Positions 1-5,985 of a stretch of DNA of 11,793 nt are shown piece after piece. The position numbers and the translations under genes were made by a program. Location of the stretch: contig JAHZFC010000038.1 of assembly GCA_019421525.1 (NCBI GenBank), positions 1-11,793 of the forward strand, read 5' to 3'. How positions within the stretch are numbered: the stretch's first letter is position 1; each line of letters starts with the position of its first letter. The notes below the pieces were generated by a model that worked only from the letters and a program-made list of their open reading frames with translations, did no database searches and was not told the DNA's origin. Source of the DNA: Clostridiales bacterium (GTDB taxonomy: Bacteria; Bacillota; Clostridia; Oscillospirales; Oscillospiraceae).

Positions 1-393
1 TTGGTTTTGGTAGTCGGTGCAACAACTGCCTTTGCAACATCTACGGGTGCTTGGCAAGAGTTCGATCTGGAAGATCTTAACCTCACAGAAGGCGACATTG
101 GAACAGAAACTGACAGTATGAAGATCATTGATCCCACGAGTACGCAGGCACAAATCAAGGACACCGATGAAATGAACCTTACAGAAGGCAAGGTTGGAAC
201 GGAATCCAGCGGTATGAAGATTATCGACACCTCCAATACCCAAGGACAGATTATGGACATCGATGATCTGAATCTGGTAGAAGGTGATGTGGGAACTGAA
301 AACGGCAATCTTAAAATGTTCGAATATACCCCGGAAGAATGGAATGACATTCAGCAAAAAATTGATAACGGCGAGATTGTTTGGCAGCACTAA
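1..393 (+). CDS. Small exported repeat protein, 5'-truncated by the window edge
   Basis: The visible 130 residues begin inside what looks like a signal peptide: a hydrophobic run ending in TTAFATSTG, with a plausible signal peptidase site after AFA. The true start is therefore probably upstream of base 1, although the first codon, TTG, could formally initiate. The mature part holds three tandem units of 32 residues starting near residues 25, 57 and 89. Each opens with (D/E)(L/M)NL.EG..GTE, and the first two continue as MKIID.(T/S).TQ.QI.D. The third diverges into an acidic/aromatic tail, EYTPEEWNDIQQ, and ends in WQH. There is no cysteine, no membrane anchor and no catalytic motif that I recognise. 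The base composition is clearly lower in GC than the operon downstream. I do not recognise the family; a secreted or cell-surface protein is the most that can be said. Two terminators follow it. Confidence 0.7.
   Translation: MVLVVGATTAFATSTGAWQEFDLEDLNLTEGDIGTETDSMKIIDPTSTQAQIKDTDEMNLTEGKVGTESSGMKIIDTSNTQGQIMDIDDLNLVEGDVGTENGNLKMFEYTPEEWNDIQQKIDNGEIVWQH
73..360 (+). repeat. Three tandem 96-bp coding repeats (32 residues each)
   Basis: The protein repeats start at codons 25, 57 and 89, an exact 32-codon period (bases 73-168, 169-264 and 265-360). Units 1 and 2 are close copies at protein level (NLTEG, GTE, MKIID, TQ.QI.D). Unit 3 keeps only the first half (NLVEGDVGTE). The DNA copies have diverged, so this is an old internal duplication and not a recent expansion. 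Confidence 0.75.
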
Positions 394-493
394 GGTTTAA
401 GCATAACGGGCCTGCCACGAAAAACGGGATAATAAAAAAACCGTTGTTTCGGCGGCTGGTCATCCATGCGCCCTAACATAATACTGTAGCCTG

Positions 494-531
494 ACGGCGG
501 TTTTGAGAAATCAAGGCCGCCGTTTTCTTTT
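494..531 (+). terminator. Rho-independent terminator after the repeat protein gene
   Basis: Bases 494-506 pair with 511-523: a 13-bp stem (ACGGCGG with CCGCCGT at the base, two G-T wobbles in the middle) closed by a GAAA tetraloop and followed by TTTTCTTTT. This is a textbook intrinsic terminator on the plus strand, about 100 bases downstream of the stop codon at 393. Confidence 0.88.
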
Positions 532-575
532 CAAAGAATAAGATTACGAGGGGTGTGTTAAAGTCGCCCTTTTTT

Positions 576-626
576 AAGGATACGGCGGTGTCCGGGAGGT
601 ATCGCTGTGTCCTTTTTCTTTTTCCA
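576..626 (+). terminator. Second terminator-like hairpin
   Basis: Bases 576-587 pair with 603-614 over 12 positions with two G-T wobbles and a 15-base loop. A T-rich tail (TTTTTCTTTTTCC) follows. It could back up the terminator at 494-531 or act as an attenuator for transcription entering from the left. The larger loop and wobbles make it weaker than the first. Confidence 0.6.
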
Positions 627-688
627 TCCCCCTAACCTGTCAAAAAAAGCTCGTCCCCCGAACAGGATCAGTCCGGCGGTGGATGTGC

Positions 689-717
689 AATTTGGCAGTA
701 CATAAATGAATTTGGCA
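689..717. repeat. Pair of 9-bp direct repeats, 20 bp apart
   Basis: AATTTGGCA occurs at 689-697 and again at 709-717. The 20-bp offset is close to two turns of the DNA helix, so both copies face the same side. This layout is common for operator or iteron sites bound by a protein dimer, but no binding protein can be named and chance is possible in an AT-richer patch. Confidence 0.4.
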
Positions 718-722
718 TTTCG

Positions 723-794
723 TGCGCTTGCGTGGCCTTGTGTCGCGCAGGCGCATTTTGTATTTCCTGCCTTGGGACACGTTGTCCCAGGGCA
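723..794 (+). promoter_or_regulatory. Two upstream hairpins of the structured leader
   Basis: Hairpin 1: bases 723-732 pair with 746-755 (10 bp, one G-T wobble) and are followed by a short T-rich run, TTTTGTATTT, so it might terminate weakly. Hairpin 2: bases 768-779 pair with 783-794 (12 bp including one wobble; core GGGACA/TGTCCC) around a three-base loop. Both precede the hairpin that covers the ribosome binding site of the gene at 874. They are probably RNA structures of its untranslated leader. I could not match them to a riboswitch family. Confidence 0.5.
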
Positions 795-820
795 CGGCCC
801 CGCTGCCGGTCCCCGCCGCC

Positions 821-865
821 CCTCCGTTCAGATTGCCATTCACCCCCCAACTATCTGAACGGAGG
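821..865 (+). promoter_or_regulatory. 13-bp hairpin sequestering the ribosome binding site
   Basis: CCTCCGTTCAGAT (821-833) is perfectly complementary to ATCTGAACGGAGG (853-865), with a 19-base loop. The right arm ends in GGAGG (861-865), the Shine-Dalgarno sequence of the ATG at 874, 8 bases away. The left arm carries its exact anti-Shine-Dalgarno, CCTCC. A stem this long should hold translation off unless it is opened by an upstream RNA structure, a protein, or ribosome or polymerase traffic. Confidence 0.75.
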
Positions 866-873
866 AATTACAA

Positions 874-1323
874 ATGACAACCATCAACTTGAAAGAGTTT
901 TTTTATTGGTATAAGGCAGACGAGTACATAGAGGTGACGGACGAGGTGGCCGAGGAGCTGTGGGCCGACAAGCGGTATGAAGTCACCCACCACCGGCGTA
1001 TGAAACGCAACAAGGCCAACTACTCTCTGGATGCGGATGACGGCATTGAATACGCCGCCTGTGAGTTTGAACCCTCCCCGGAGATGGCCCTGGACCTGAT
1101 GGAGCAGTACCGGCGGCACCGGCGAGGAGGGGACCGGGTCAGAGGCCGACTCCGGCGCCGGGACCACCAAGCAGGTGGTGGACGCCTATGGCAATACAGT
1201 GGAGCTGCCCGCAGATGTGGACCAGGTGGCGGCGGTGGGCCAGCTGGCGCTGATGGTGCTGATCCTGGGCGGGGCGGACCGCCTGGCGGCCACCGACGGG
1301 GAACTGGCCCGGGGCGGCTATGA
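874..1323 (+). pseudogene. N-terminal fragment of an ICE-type sigma-70-like protein, running out of frame into the binding-protein gene
   Basis: The first 70 or so residues (MTTINLKEFFYWY, then VTDEVAEEL, RRMKRNKANYSLDADDGIEY and EPSP) match, from memory, the N-terminus of a small sigma-70-family protein common on Clostridia integrative/conjugative elements. The full-length form is about 130-140 residues with a C-terminal region-4-like helix-turn-helix that binds DNA. Here the likeness stops at residues 75-80. The frame then runs into arginine- and glycine-rich sequence, the out-of-frame reading of the binding-protein gene that follows, and stops at 1323. The helix-turn-helix part is missing, so DNA binding is probably lost. 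GGAGG at 861-865 supports the ATG at 874. GC content is visibly lower before the junction than after it. What is seen is the truncation and frame change; the family and mobile-element origin rest on recall. Confidence 0.65.
1085..1120. other. Junction between the mobile-element-like gene and the transporter operon
   Basis: Left of about 1085 the reading frame starting at 874 gives a conserved sigma-like N-terminus. Right of about 1103 a frame offset by one base (open after the TGA at 1097-1099) gives a Ser/Thr/Gly/Glu-rich linker, STGGTGEEGTGSEADSG. Such linkers normally follow the lipid-bearing cysteine of a binding lipoprotein, and this one leads directly into VVDAYGNTVELP. The sigma-like 3' half and the lipoprotein start and signal peptide are both missing, as expected of a deletion, recombination or assembly join. 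Confidence 0.6.
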
Positions 1324-2428
1324 CGCGGCCATCCTGGCCGGAGCAGACCAGGTGGAGGCCCTCTGGGCCGCCCCCAGCAGCGCCCTGACTGAGGCGGGCC
1401 TCCAGCGGCTGATGGAGCTGGCACCCGACGTGGTGGTGGAGGCCAGCGGCAGCGCCACCCTCACAGACGGACAGGCCGCCCAGCTGGAAGCGGCGGGCAT
1501 CGCCTATCTGGTCCTGCCCGCGCCCACCAGCCTGGACAACGTCAAGACGGCCATGACCGCCCTGGGCACGGTGCTGGGGGACCGCTCTGAGCAGGGGGGG
1601 ACCAACGCCCCGCAGATCGCGGCGGACTATGTGTCCTGGGTGGACCGGGTCAGCCAGGCGGTGAGCCAGGCCACCTCCGGCTACGCGGCCTTTACCGACG
1701 ACGACGCTGGGATCTCCCGCTCGGCCACCTACACCCTCTATCTGGACGGCTGGGACAGCCAGGCCAGCTACCGGCTATACAGCGAGCAGTACACCACCCT
1801 GTCCGGCACGGGGTGCGCCGTGGTGTGTAACGGGGCCACCGGCTCCTGCAAGGCCATCTCGGACGCGCTGAGCTATGCCCATGTGGTGAACACCGCCTCG
1901 CAGTACGGGATCACCCCAAAGACGCTGTACTTCACCCCGCTGATCTCGGCCTACCGCACCATGGAGGTCACCGGCACCATGGCCGACGGCATGGTGACCG
2001 CGGGGCAGAAGCTGCTGGAGCAGTCCGGGGCAAGCCTGGGCACCGAGCAGTTCCCCATCCTGCTGGTGGCGGACCAGGCCACGGCGGAGGCCGTGGCAGC
2101 CAGCGAGCTGTGGCAGGTCTATCCCCACATCAACTCCGGCGACGGCAGCTTCCACTCAGACGGCTTCCTGGACGAGGAGGGCAACCTGGTGCGCACCCAG
2201 ATCTCCGGGGGATATGAGATCGTGGTCAACCCCTGGGGGCTGTCCAGCTGGACGGAGGGGGGATGCGAGAGCATCCTTGAATCCGTCTGGGCGGCCTGGA
2301 GGTTCTTCGGCGCAGTCTCAGAGGAGGAGATGCGGGGCTACATCACCGAGTTTTACGACGCCTTTTACGGCTGCTCCCTGTCAGAGAGCGAGCTGAACGC
2401 CATACTGGAGGGCGAGGGGGCCGGATGA
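1103..2428 (+). CDS. FecB/BtuF-like ABC substrate-binding protein, lacking its start and signal peptide
   Basis: This resembles the iron-siderophore/cobalamin class of binding proteins (periplasmic-binding family, PF01497 type). The mature domain opens with VVDAYGNTVELP, the usual 'D..G..V.LP' first strand, continues with a lobe that includes MELAPDVVVEASG, and ends with the helical FYDAFYGCSLSESELNAILEG. At about 418 residues from GTG 1175 it is longer than the usual 300-350. The frame is open from 1100, but no ATG, GTG or TTG with a ribosome binding site exists before GTG 1175/1178, which would start inside the folded domain. Signal peptide and lipobox are absent, so as drawn the protein could not be exported. 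Its TGA overlaps the next gene's ATG (ATGA), showing operon membership. The ligand could be a siderophore, corrinoid, or molybdate/tungstate as in the FecCD-type MolABC system; the sequence does not decide. Confidence 0.72.
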   Translation, partial: SSTGGTGEEGTGSEADSGAGTTKQVVDAYGNTVELPADVDQVAAVGQLALMVLILGGADRLAATDGELARGGYDAAILAGADQVEALWAAPSSALTEAGLQRLMELAPDVVVEASGSATLTDGQAAQLEAAGIAYLVLPAPTSLDNVKTAMTALGTVLGDRSEQGGTNAPQIAADYVSWVDRVSQAVSQATSGYAAFTDDDAGISRSATYTLYLDGWDSQASYRLYSEQYTTLSGTGCAVVCNGATGSCKAISDALSYAHVVNTASQYGITPKTLYFTPLISAYRTMEVTGTMADGMVTAGQKLLEQSGASLGTEQFPILLVADQATAEAVAASELWQVYPHINSGDGSFHSDGFLDEEGNLVRTQISGGYEIVVNPWGLSSWTEGGCESILESVWAAWRFFGAVSEEEMRGYITEFYDAFYGCSLSESELNAILEGEGAG

Positions 2429-3657
2429 AGAGAACGAGAGAGGACTGGAGGCAACAGGATGGGCGCATCCGCCTGGAGCCGGATGTGGAGCAGCCGGGGA
2501 TGGGCTCCGGCCGGACGGGAGAGGGCGCCCGCCTGACCCGGGAGGGACGGCGGGTGCTGTGGTGCGGCGGGGCGCTGGCCGTGGCCTTCGTACTGTCTGT
2601 GCTGCTGGTGGGCAACCTGTTCAACGGGGATTTCTCCCTGGCCTGGGTGGCCCGGTACGCCCTGCGCCGCTGCGGGGATATCCTGGACCTGCTGACCGGC
2701 GCCCGGCTCCAGAGCGGCATCCACTTCTTCCTGTGTCAATTCGCCTGCCCGGTGCTGGCCGGGGCGGCGCTGGCCGTGTCAGGGGCCTGCTTCCAGGCGG
2801 TGTTCCACAATCCCATGGCCAGCCCCACTCTGCTGGGGGTGGAGTCCGGGGGAGCACTGGGGGCCACGGTCTATCTGCTGTTCTGCTACACCCCCAGCCT
2901 GGCGGGGCTGCTGGACGTGTCCTATGAGGGGTACGCCCTGGAGTATCACGCCATGACCATCTGGCAGAAATATGGCCAGTATTTCATGACCTTTGCCGGG
3001 TGCGTGGCGGTGGTGGCGGCGGTGCTCCTGCTCACCAAGCTGTCCGGCAGGGGGCGGATCGCCACCGTCCCCCTCATGGTGGGCGGGACGGTGTTCACCA
3101 CCTGCATCTCCACCCTGGTGACAGCCGCCCAGTACTATGAGGCCATCCGAGGGGGGGATACCATGGTCGTCGCCCAGGTGCAGGCCATCCAGTCCGGCTC
3201 CTTCCAAAATATCTCCACGCCGGCGCTGCTGCTGTGCCTTGCCGTGCTGGTGCTGATCCCCATGGCGGTGCTGATGCTGATGTGCGGGCGGCTCAACTTG
3301 ATCGCCTTCGGGGAAGAGGAGGCCCGGATGATGGGGGCGGATCTGGGGCTGGAGCGGACGGTGATCGTGCTGCTGAGCACGGTGATGACCGCGGCGGTGG
3401 TGGCCTTCTGCGGGGCGATCAGCTTTGTGGGGCTGATCGTCCCCCATCTGGCCCGGCATGTGGCGGGCAACGACTTCCGCCGGCTGACGCCTGCCTGCGC
3501 CTTCCTGGGCGGGCTGTTCCTGCTGTTGGCCTTCGACCTGTCCTATATGCTCAACTATGTGGTGAACGCCGGGCTGATCGTCAATGTGGCGGGGGGCGGG
3601 ATATTTTTGATCTCGATGATCCGGTATAGGAGGAGAGGCCATGCAGATCGGCCATGA
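2425..3657 (+). CDS. FecCD-family ABC transporter permease (first of pair)
   Basis: This is an integral membrane subunit of a type II importer for iron complexes, cobalamin or similar ligands. At 410 residues it is longer than the usual 330-350. The extra length is a charged cytoplasmic N-tail (residues 1-45) and an insert near 165-185 (SYEGYALEYHAMTIWQKYGQ). Family signatures are clear: AVSGACFQAVFHNPMASPTL at 117-136 followed by LGVESG, then FGEEEARMMGADLG at 295-308, and GAISFVGLIVPHLARHVAG at 330-348, where the ATPase-coupling region lies. About nine hydrophobic segments can be picked out. The ATG overlaps the binding-protein stop as ATGA, so translation is coupled. The gene overlaps its partner permease by 17 bases; the two presumably form a heterodimer. 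The usual ATPase gene is not next to them. Confidence 0.9.
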   Translation: MKRTREDWRQQDGRIRLEPDVEQPGMGSGRTGEGARLTREGRRVLWCGGALAVAFVLSVLLVGNLFNGDFSLAWVARYALRRCGDILDLLTGARLQSGIHFFLCQFACPVLAGAALAVSGACFQAVFHNPMASPTLLGVESGGALGATVYLLFCYTPSLAGLLDVSYEGYALEYHAMTIWQKYGQYFMTFAGCVAVVAAVLLLTKLSGRGRIATVPLMVGGTVFTTCISTLVTAAQYYEAIRGGDTMVVAQVQAIQSGSFQNISTPALLLCLAVLVLIPMAVLMLMCGRLNLIAFGEEEARMMGADLGLERTVIVLLSTVMTAAVVAFCGAISFVGLIVPHLARHVAGNDFRRLTPACAFLGGLFLLLAFDLSYMLNYVVNAGLIVNVAGGGIFLISMIRYRRRGHADRP

Positions 3658-4774
3658 ACAGATGGCCGCGCTCCGGCGGCAGGACCGGGGGCGGACCCGA
3701 CGCCGTTTCCTGCTGTCGCTGCTGCTGCTGGCGGCGCTGTGCTTCCTCTTCCTGTGCCTGCGCACCACCCGGATCGGCTTTTTGTCGCCGTGGCAGACCC
3801 TGTCCAACCTGGCCGCCGCCGCCCGGCTGGAGCTGGCCAAATGGCTCAAGTGGTCCATCTATGACCAGCGGCTGGCCATCATCCAGGGGCAGGAGGGGTA
3901 TCTGGAGACCCTCAGCCGCCTCCAGGGGGCGGTGCTGGCCATGGTGCTGGGGGCGGTGCTGTCGGCGGCGGGGGTGGCCTTTCAATGTGTGTTCCGCAAC
4001 CCCATCGCCGTGCCCACCATGCTGGGGGTGTCCAGCGGCATCAGCGCGGCCAATTTCCTGCTGGTGCTCCAGTACTCCACCTTGGCGGTGACCATGACGC
4101 AGCAGCGGTTCCTCTATGGCTACGGATGCAGCCTGGCCCTGCTGGGGGTGATCTTGCTGGTGGGGAAGGCGGCCGGGCGGGACCGGGCGTCGGTGTCGGA
4201 CATCCTGCTGGTGGGCACGGCGCTGTCCCGCATCGTCAGCCAGACGGTGAGCGGCCTGCAATACGCCCTGATGGATGAAAGCGACTACCTGCTGCTCCAG
4301 GAGATGAGGCTGTACGGCACCGGACTGGGCAACACCAGGGGCGCGGTCTTTCTGGCCCTGGCCCTGCTGGCGGGGCTGGTGCCGCTGCTGCTGATCCGCT
4401 ATAGCCTCAATGTGACCGCCTTCCCGGACGAGGAGGCCCAGGCCCTGGGCCTGCGGGCCGGGCGGCTGCGGCTGCTGGCGCTGGTGTGCTCCACCATCCT
4501 CGTGGTGGCCGCCCAGATCCACTGCGGCGACGTGGCGCTGCTGGCCCTGCTGGTCCCCCACCTGTGCAGGCACATCGTGGGGGCCAATACCCGGGAACTG
4601 CTCCCGGCCAGCCTCATTTACGGCGCGCTGCTGATGCTGGTGTGCCGCTTTGTGGTGTCCCTGTTCGCCTTTGACCAATATCTCAGCGTGATCTCAGTGG
4701 GCATGCTGGTGGATCTGGTCTCCATGCCATTGATGATCGTGACATTGCTTCGCCATAGGAGGGGATGGGAGTGA
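3641..4774 (+). CDS. FecCD-family ABC transporter permease (second of pair)
   Basis: This is the partner permease of the preceding gene (377 residues). A basic N-tail (residues 1-22) precedes the first membrane helix at about 23-40. Family signatures: AAGVAFQCVFRNPIAVPTML at 109-128 followed by GVSSG, then FPDEEAQALGLRAGRLR at 261-277, and the C-terminal VALLALLVPHLCRHIVGAN at 298-316. In the last motif the canonical 'G.I.FVGL' is altered to 'CGDVALLALL', although VPHLCRHIVG is kept. A periplasm-facing stretch at 57-90 between the first two helices is longer than typical. A strong ribosome binding site (GGAGGAGAG, about 3629-3637) lies inside the end of the previous gene. The two permeases are clearly divergent and not a recent duplication, which fits a heterodimeric channel. 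Confidence 0.9.
   Translation: MQIGHEQMAALRRQDRGRTRRRFLLSLLLLAALCFLFLCLRTTRIGFLSPWQTLSNLAAAARLELAKWLKWSIYDQRLAIIQGQEGYLETLSRLQGAVLAMVLGAVLSAAGVAFQCVFRNPIAVPTMLGVSSGISAANFLLVLQYSTLAVTMTQQRFLYGYGCSLALLGVILLVGKAAGRDRASVSDILLVGTALSRIVSQTVSGLQYALMDESDYLLLQEMRLYGTGLGNTRGAVFLALALLAGLVPLLLIRYSLNVTAFPDEEAQALGLRAGRLRLLALVCSTILVVAAQIHCGDVALLALLVPHLCRHIVGANTRELLPASLIYGALLMLVCRFVVSLFAFDQYLSVISVGMLVDLVSMPLMIVTLLRHRRGWE
4757..4774 (+). promoter_or_regulatory. Ribosome binding site that decides the DUF58 start
   Basis: AGGAGG at 4757-4762 is only 2 bases from ATG 4765 but 8 bases from GTG 4771. The GTG also forms a GTGA overlap with the stop of the upstream permease (TGA 4772-4774), the usual coupled arrangement. 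GTG 4771 is therefore the likelier start. Confidence 0.65.
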
Positions 4775-5985
4775 AGGTGCGCGCGACCCCAAAATTGATT
4801 GGATACCTGGCCATATGGGCCCTGTCGCTGCTCCCGGCCTTCCTGTCCGGGGGCCTTGCGGGCTGGCTGCCCTTTTGCACGCTGGGGCTGTGCGGCCTGT
4901 TGTCCCTGCTCCAGCTGCTGTGGCTGCGGGGGCGGCTGGAGCATGCGGTCTCAGCGAAGGAGGGCGCCCTGATGCGGGGCGGGGCGCTGGAGCTGGAGCT
5001 GCAGGTGCGCGACCGCAGCATCGTCCCGGCGGTGCGGGTGCGGGCGGAATTTTTCGTATCCGGAGAACAGGGGACGGACGGACATGTCTATCCCCTGGAC
5101 CTGAGCCTGGCCCCGGGGGAGACGCGGTCGGTCCGCTTCCAGGTGGACTTCCCCCACATCGGCATATACCGGGCCGGCCTGCGCCAGGTGGTGGTATGGG
5201 ACCTGCTGGGCACTTTCAAGGCCGTGGGCCGGAGAGGGGAGGAGCAGCGCCTGGAGGTCCAGCCCAGGGTGCCCAAGCTGGACCGCCTGCCGGTGTCCAC
5301 CCTCCAGATCGTGGAAAACCAGCGGGCCGCGGCCCCCTCGCCCCTGAGCGGGATGGACTACACCGGGGTGCGGGAGTATGCCTATGGCGACCCTATCAAG
5401 ACCATCCAGTGGAAGCTCTCCGCCCATGCGGGGGCCCTGATGACCAAGCTGATGGAGAGCTATACCAATACTGGGGTGTCCATCGTGCTGGACCTCCAGG
5501 TGCCCGATTACGGGGAACAGGTCCGGCTGGACCTGCTGGACGGCCTGGTGGAGACCGCCGCGGCGGTGGGGGACTACGCTGCCCGGGAGGGGATGGACTA
5601 CGAGCTGCTCTATGTCTCCCCGGAGGGGGAGGAGCGGCGGTGCACCCCCGCCTCCTTCCGCGACCTGCGGCTGTATCTGCCGGAGTTCTGCCTGCGCCCC
5701 TGCGGGCAGGCTGACGGCACCGCCCGCCTGCTGGAGGCTGGCGGGAGCGGCCCTCACAGCCAGAGCAACGTGGTGCTGTGCGCGGCCCGCCTGGATCAGG
5801 AGCTGATCGAGGTGCTGCTGCGGCTGCGGCGGGGGCGAAAAAACGTGTGTGTGTGCTACTTCCTGCCGGACAGCGTGTATGACATCCGGCGCCAGGAGCT
5901 GCTGGCCCCCCTGAGACAGCTGGAGGGGGCGGGGGTCGCCTGTGTGACGGCCAACAGCGCGGAGGGGATGGTGGCCAGGATATGA
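4771..5985 (+). CDS. DUF58-domain membrane-anchored protein (vWA-like)
   Basis: This is a DUF58 protein of about 404 residues, close to the family's usual size. Two membrane segments at the N-terminus (about residues 8-28 and 34-52) are followed by a beta-rich domain (about 70-165) and then the DUF58 signature: MDYTGVREYAYGDPIKTIQW followed by K.SAHAGALMTK, about 195-226. This matches the family pattern 'G.EF..LR.Y..GD..R.I.WK..A....L..K'. VSIVLDLQVPD next is the first strand of a von Willebrand A-like fold, but a complete DxSxS metal-binding motif is not evident. DUF58 genes typically sit beside MoxR ATPases and TgpA-like transglutaminases, exactly as here. Biochemical function is poorly known; a role with MoxR in assembling or maturing envelope or metalloenzyme complexes is the usual suggestion. 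GTG 4771 is preferred over ATG 4765, and the stop overlaps the next start as ATGA. Confidence 0.85.
   Translation: MKVRATPKLIGYLAIWALSLLPAFLSGGLAGWLPFCTLGLCGLLSLLQLLWLRGRLEHAVSAKEGALMRGGALELELQVRDRSIVPAVRVRAEFFVSGEQGTDGHVYPLDLSLAPGETRSVRFQVDFPHIGIYRAGLRQVVVWDLLGTFKAVGRRGEEQRLEVQPRVPKLDRLPVSTLQIVENQRAAAPSPLSGMDYTGVREYAYGDPIKTIQWKLSAHAGALMTKLMESYTNTGVSIVLDLQVPDYGEQVRLDLLDGLVETAAAVGDYAAREGMDYELLYVSPEGEERRCTPASFRDLRLYLPEFCLRPCGQADGTARLLEAGGSGPHSQSNVVLCAARLDQELIEVLLRLRRGRKNVCVCYFLPDSVYDIRRQELLAPLRQLEGAGVACVTANSAEGMVARI

Larger units (their letters stand above)
394..873. other. Gene-free region of about 480 bp: terminators, direct repeats and structured leader
   Basis: I see no convincing gene here; short open frames on both strands lack ribosome binding sites and recognisable proteins. 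From left to right the region holds a terminator (494-531), a second terminator-like hairpin (576-626), a 9-bp direct repeat pair (689-697 and 709-717), then three successive hairpins (723-755, 768-794, 821-865) leading to the ATG at 874. Bases 394-493 and 627-688 show nothing I can name. A weak promoter candidate, TTGGCA at 692-697 with a poor -10 region 17 bp further on, is not convincing enough to annotate. Confidence 0.6.

Noticed and set aside
620..650. Minus-strand promoter with TTGACA near 634-639
   Set aside because: The -35 match is perfect, but there is no acceptable -10 at the right spacing and no minus-strand gene downstream that it could serve.
680..873. Molybdenum-cofactor or cobalamin riboswitch in the leader
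   Set aside because: The downstream genes made this tempting, but I could not find the conserved B12 box or a pattern I can match to the Moco motif, and the leader belongs to the mobile-element-like gene left of the junction.
640..914. Short open frames of 60-67 codons on both strands (640-843, 668-850, 732-914)
   Set aside because: They overlap the hairpin-rich leader, lack ribosome binding sites and encode low-complexity Arg/Pro/Gly sequences.
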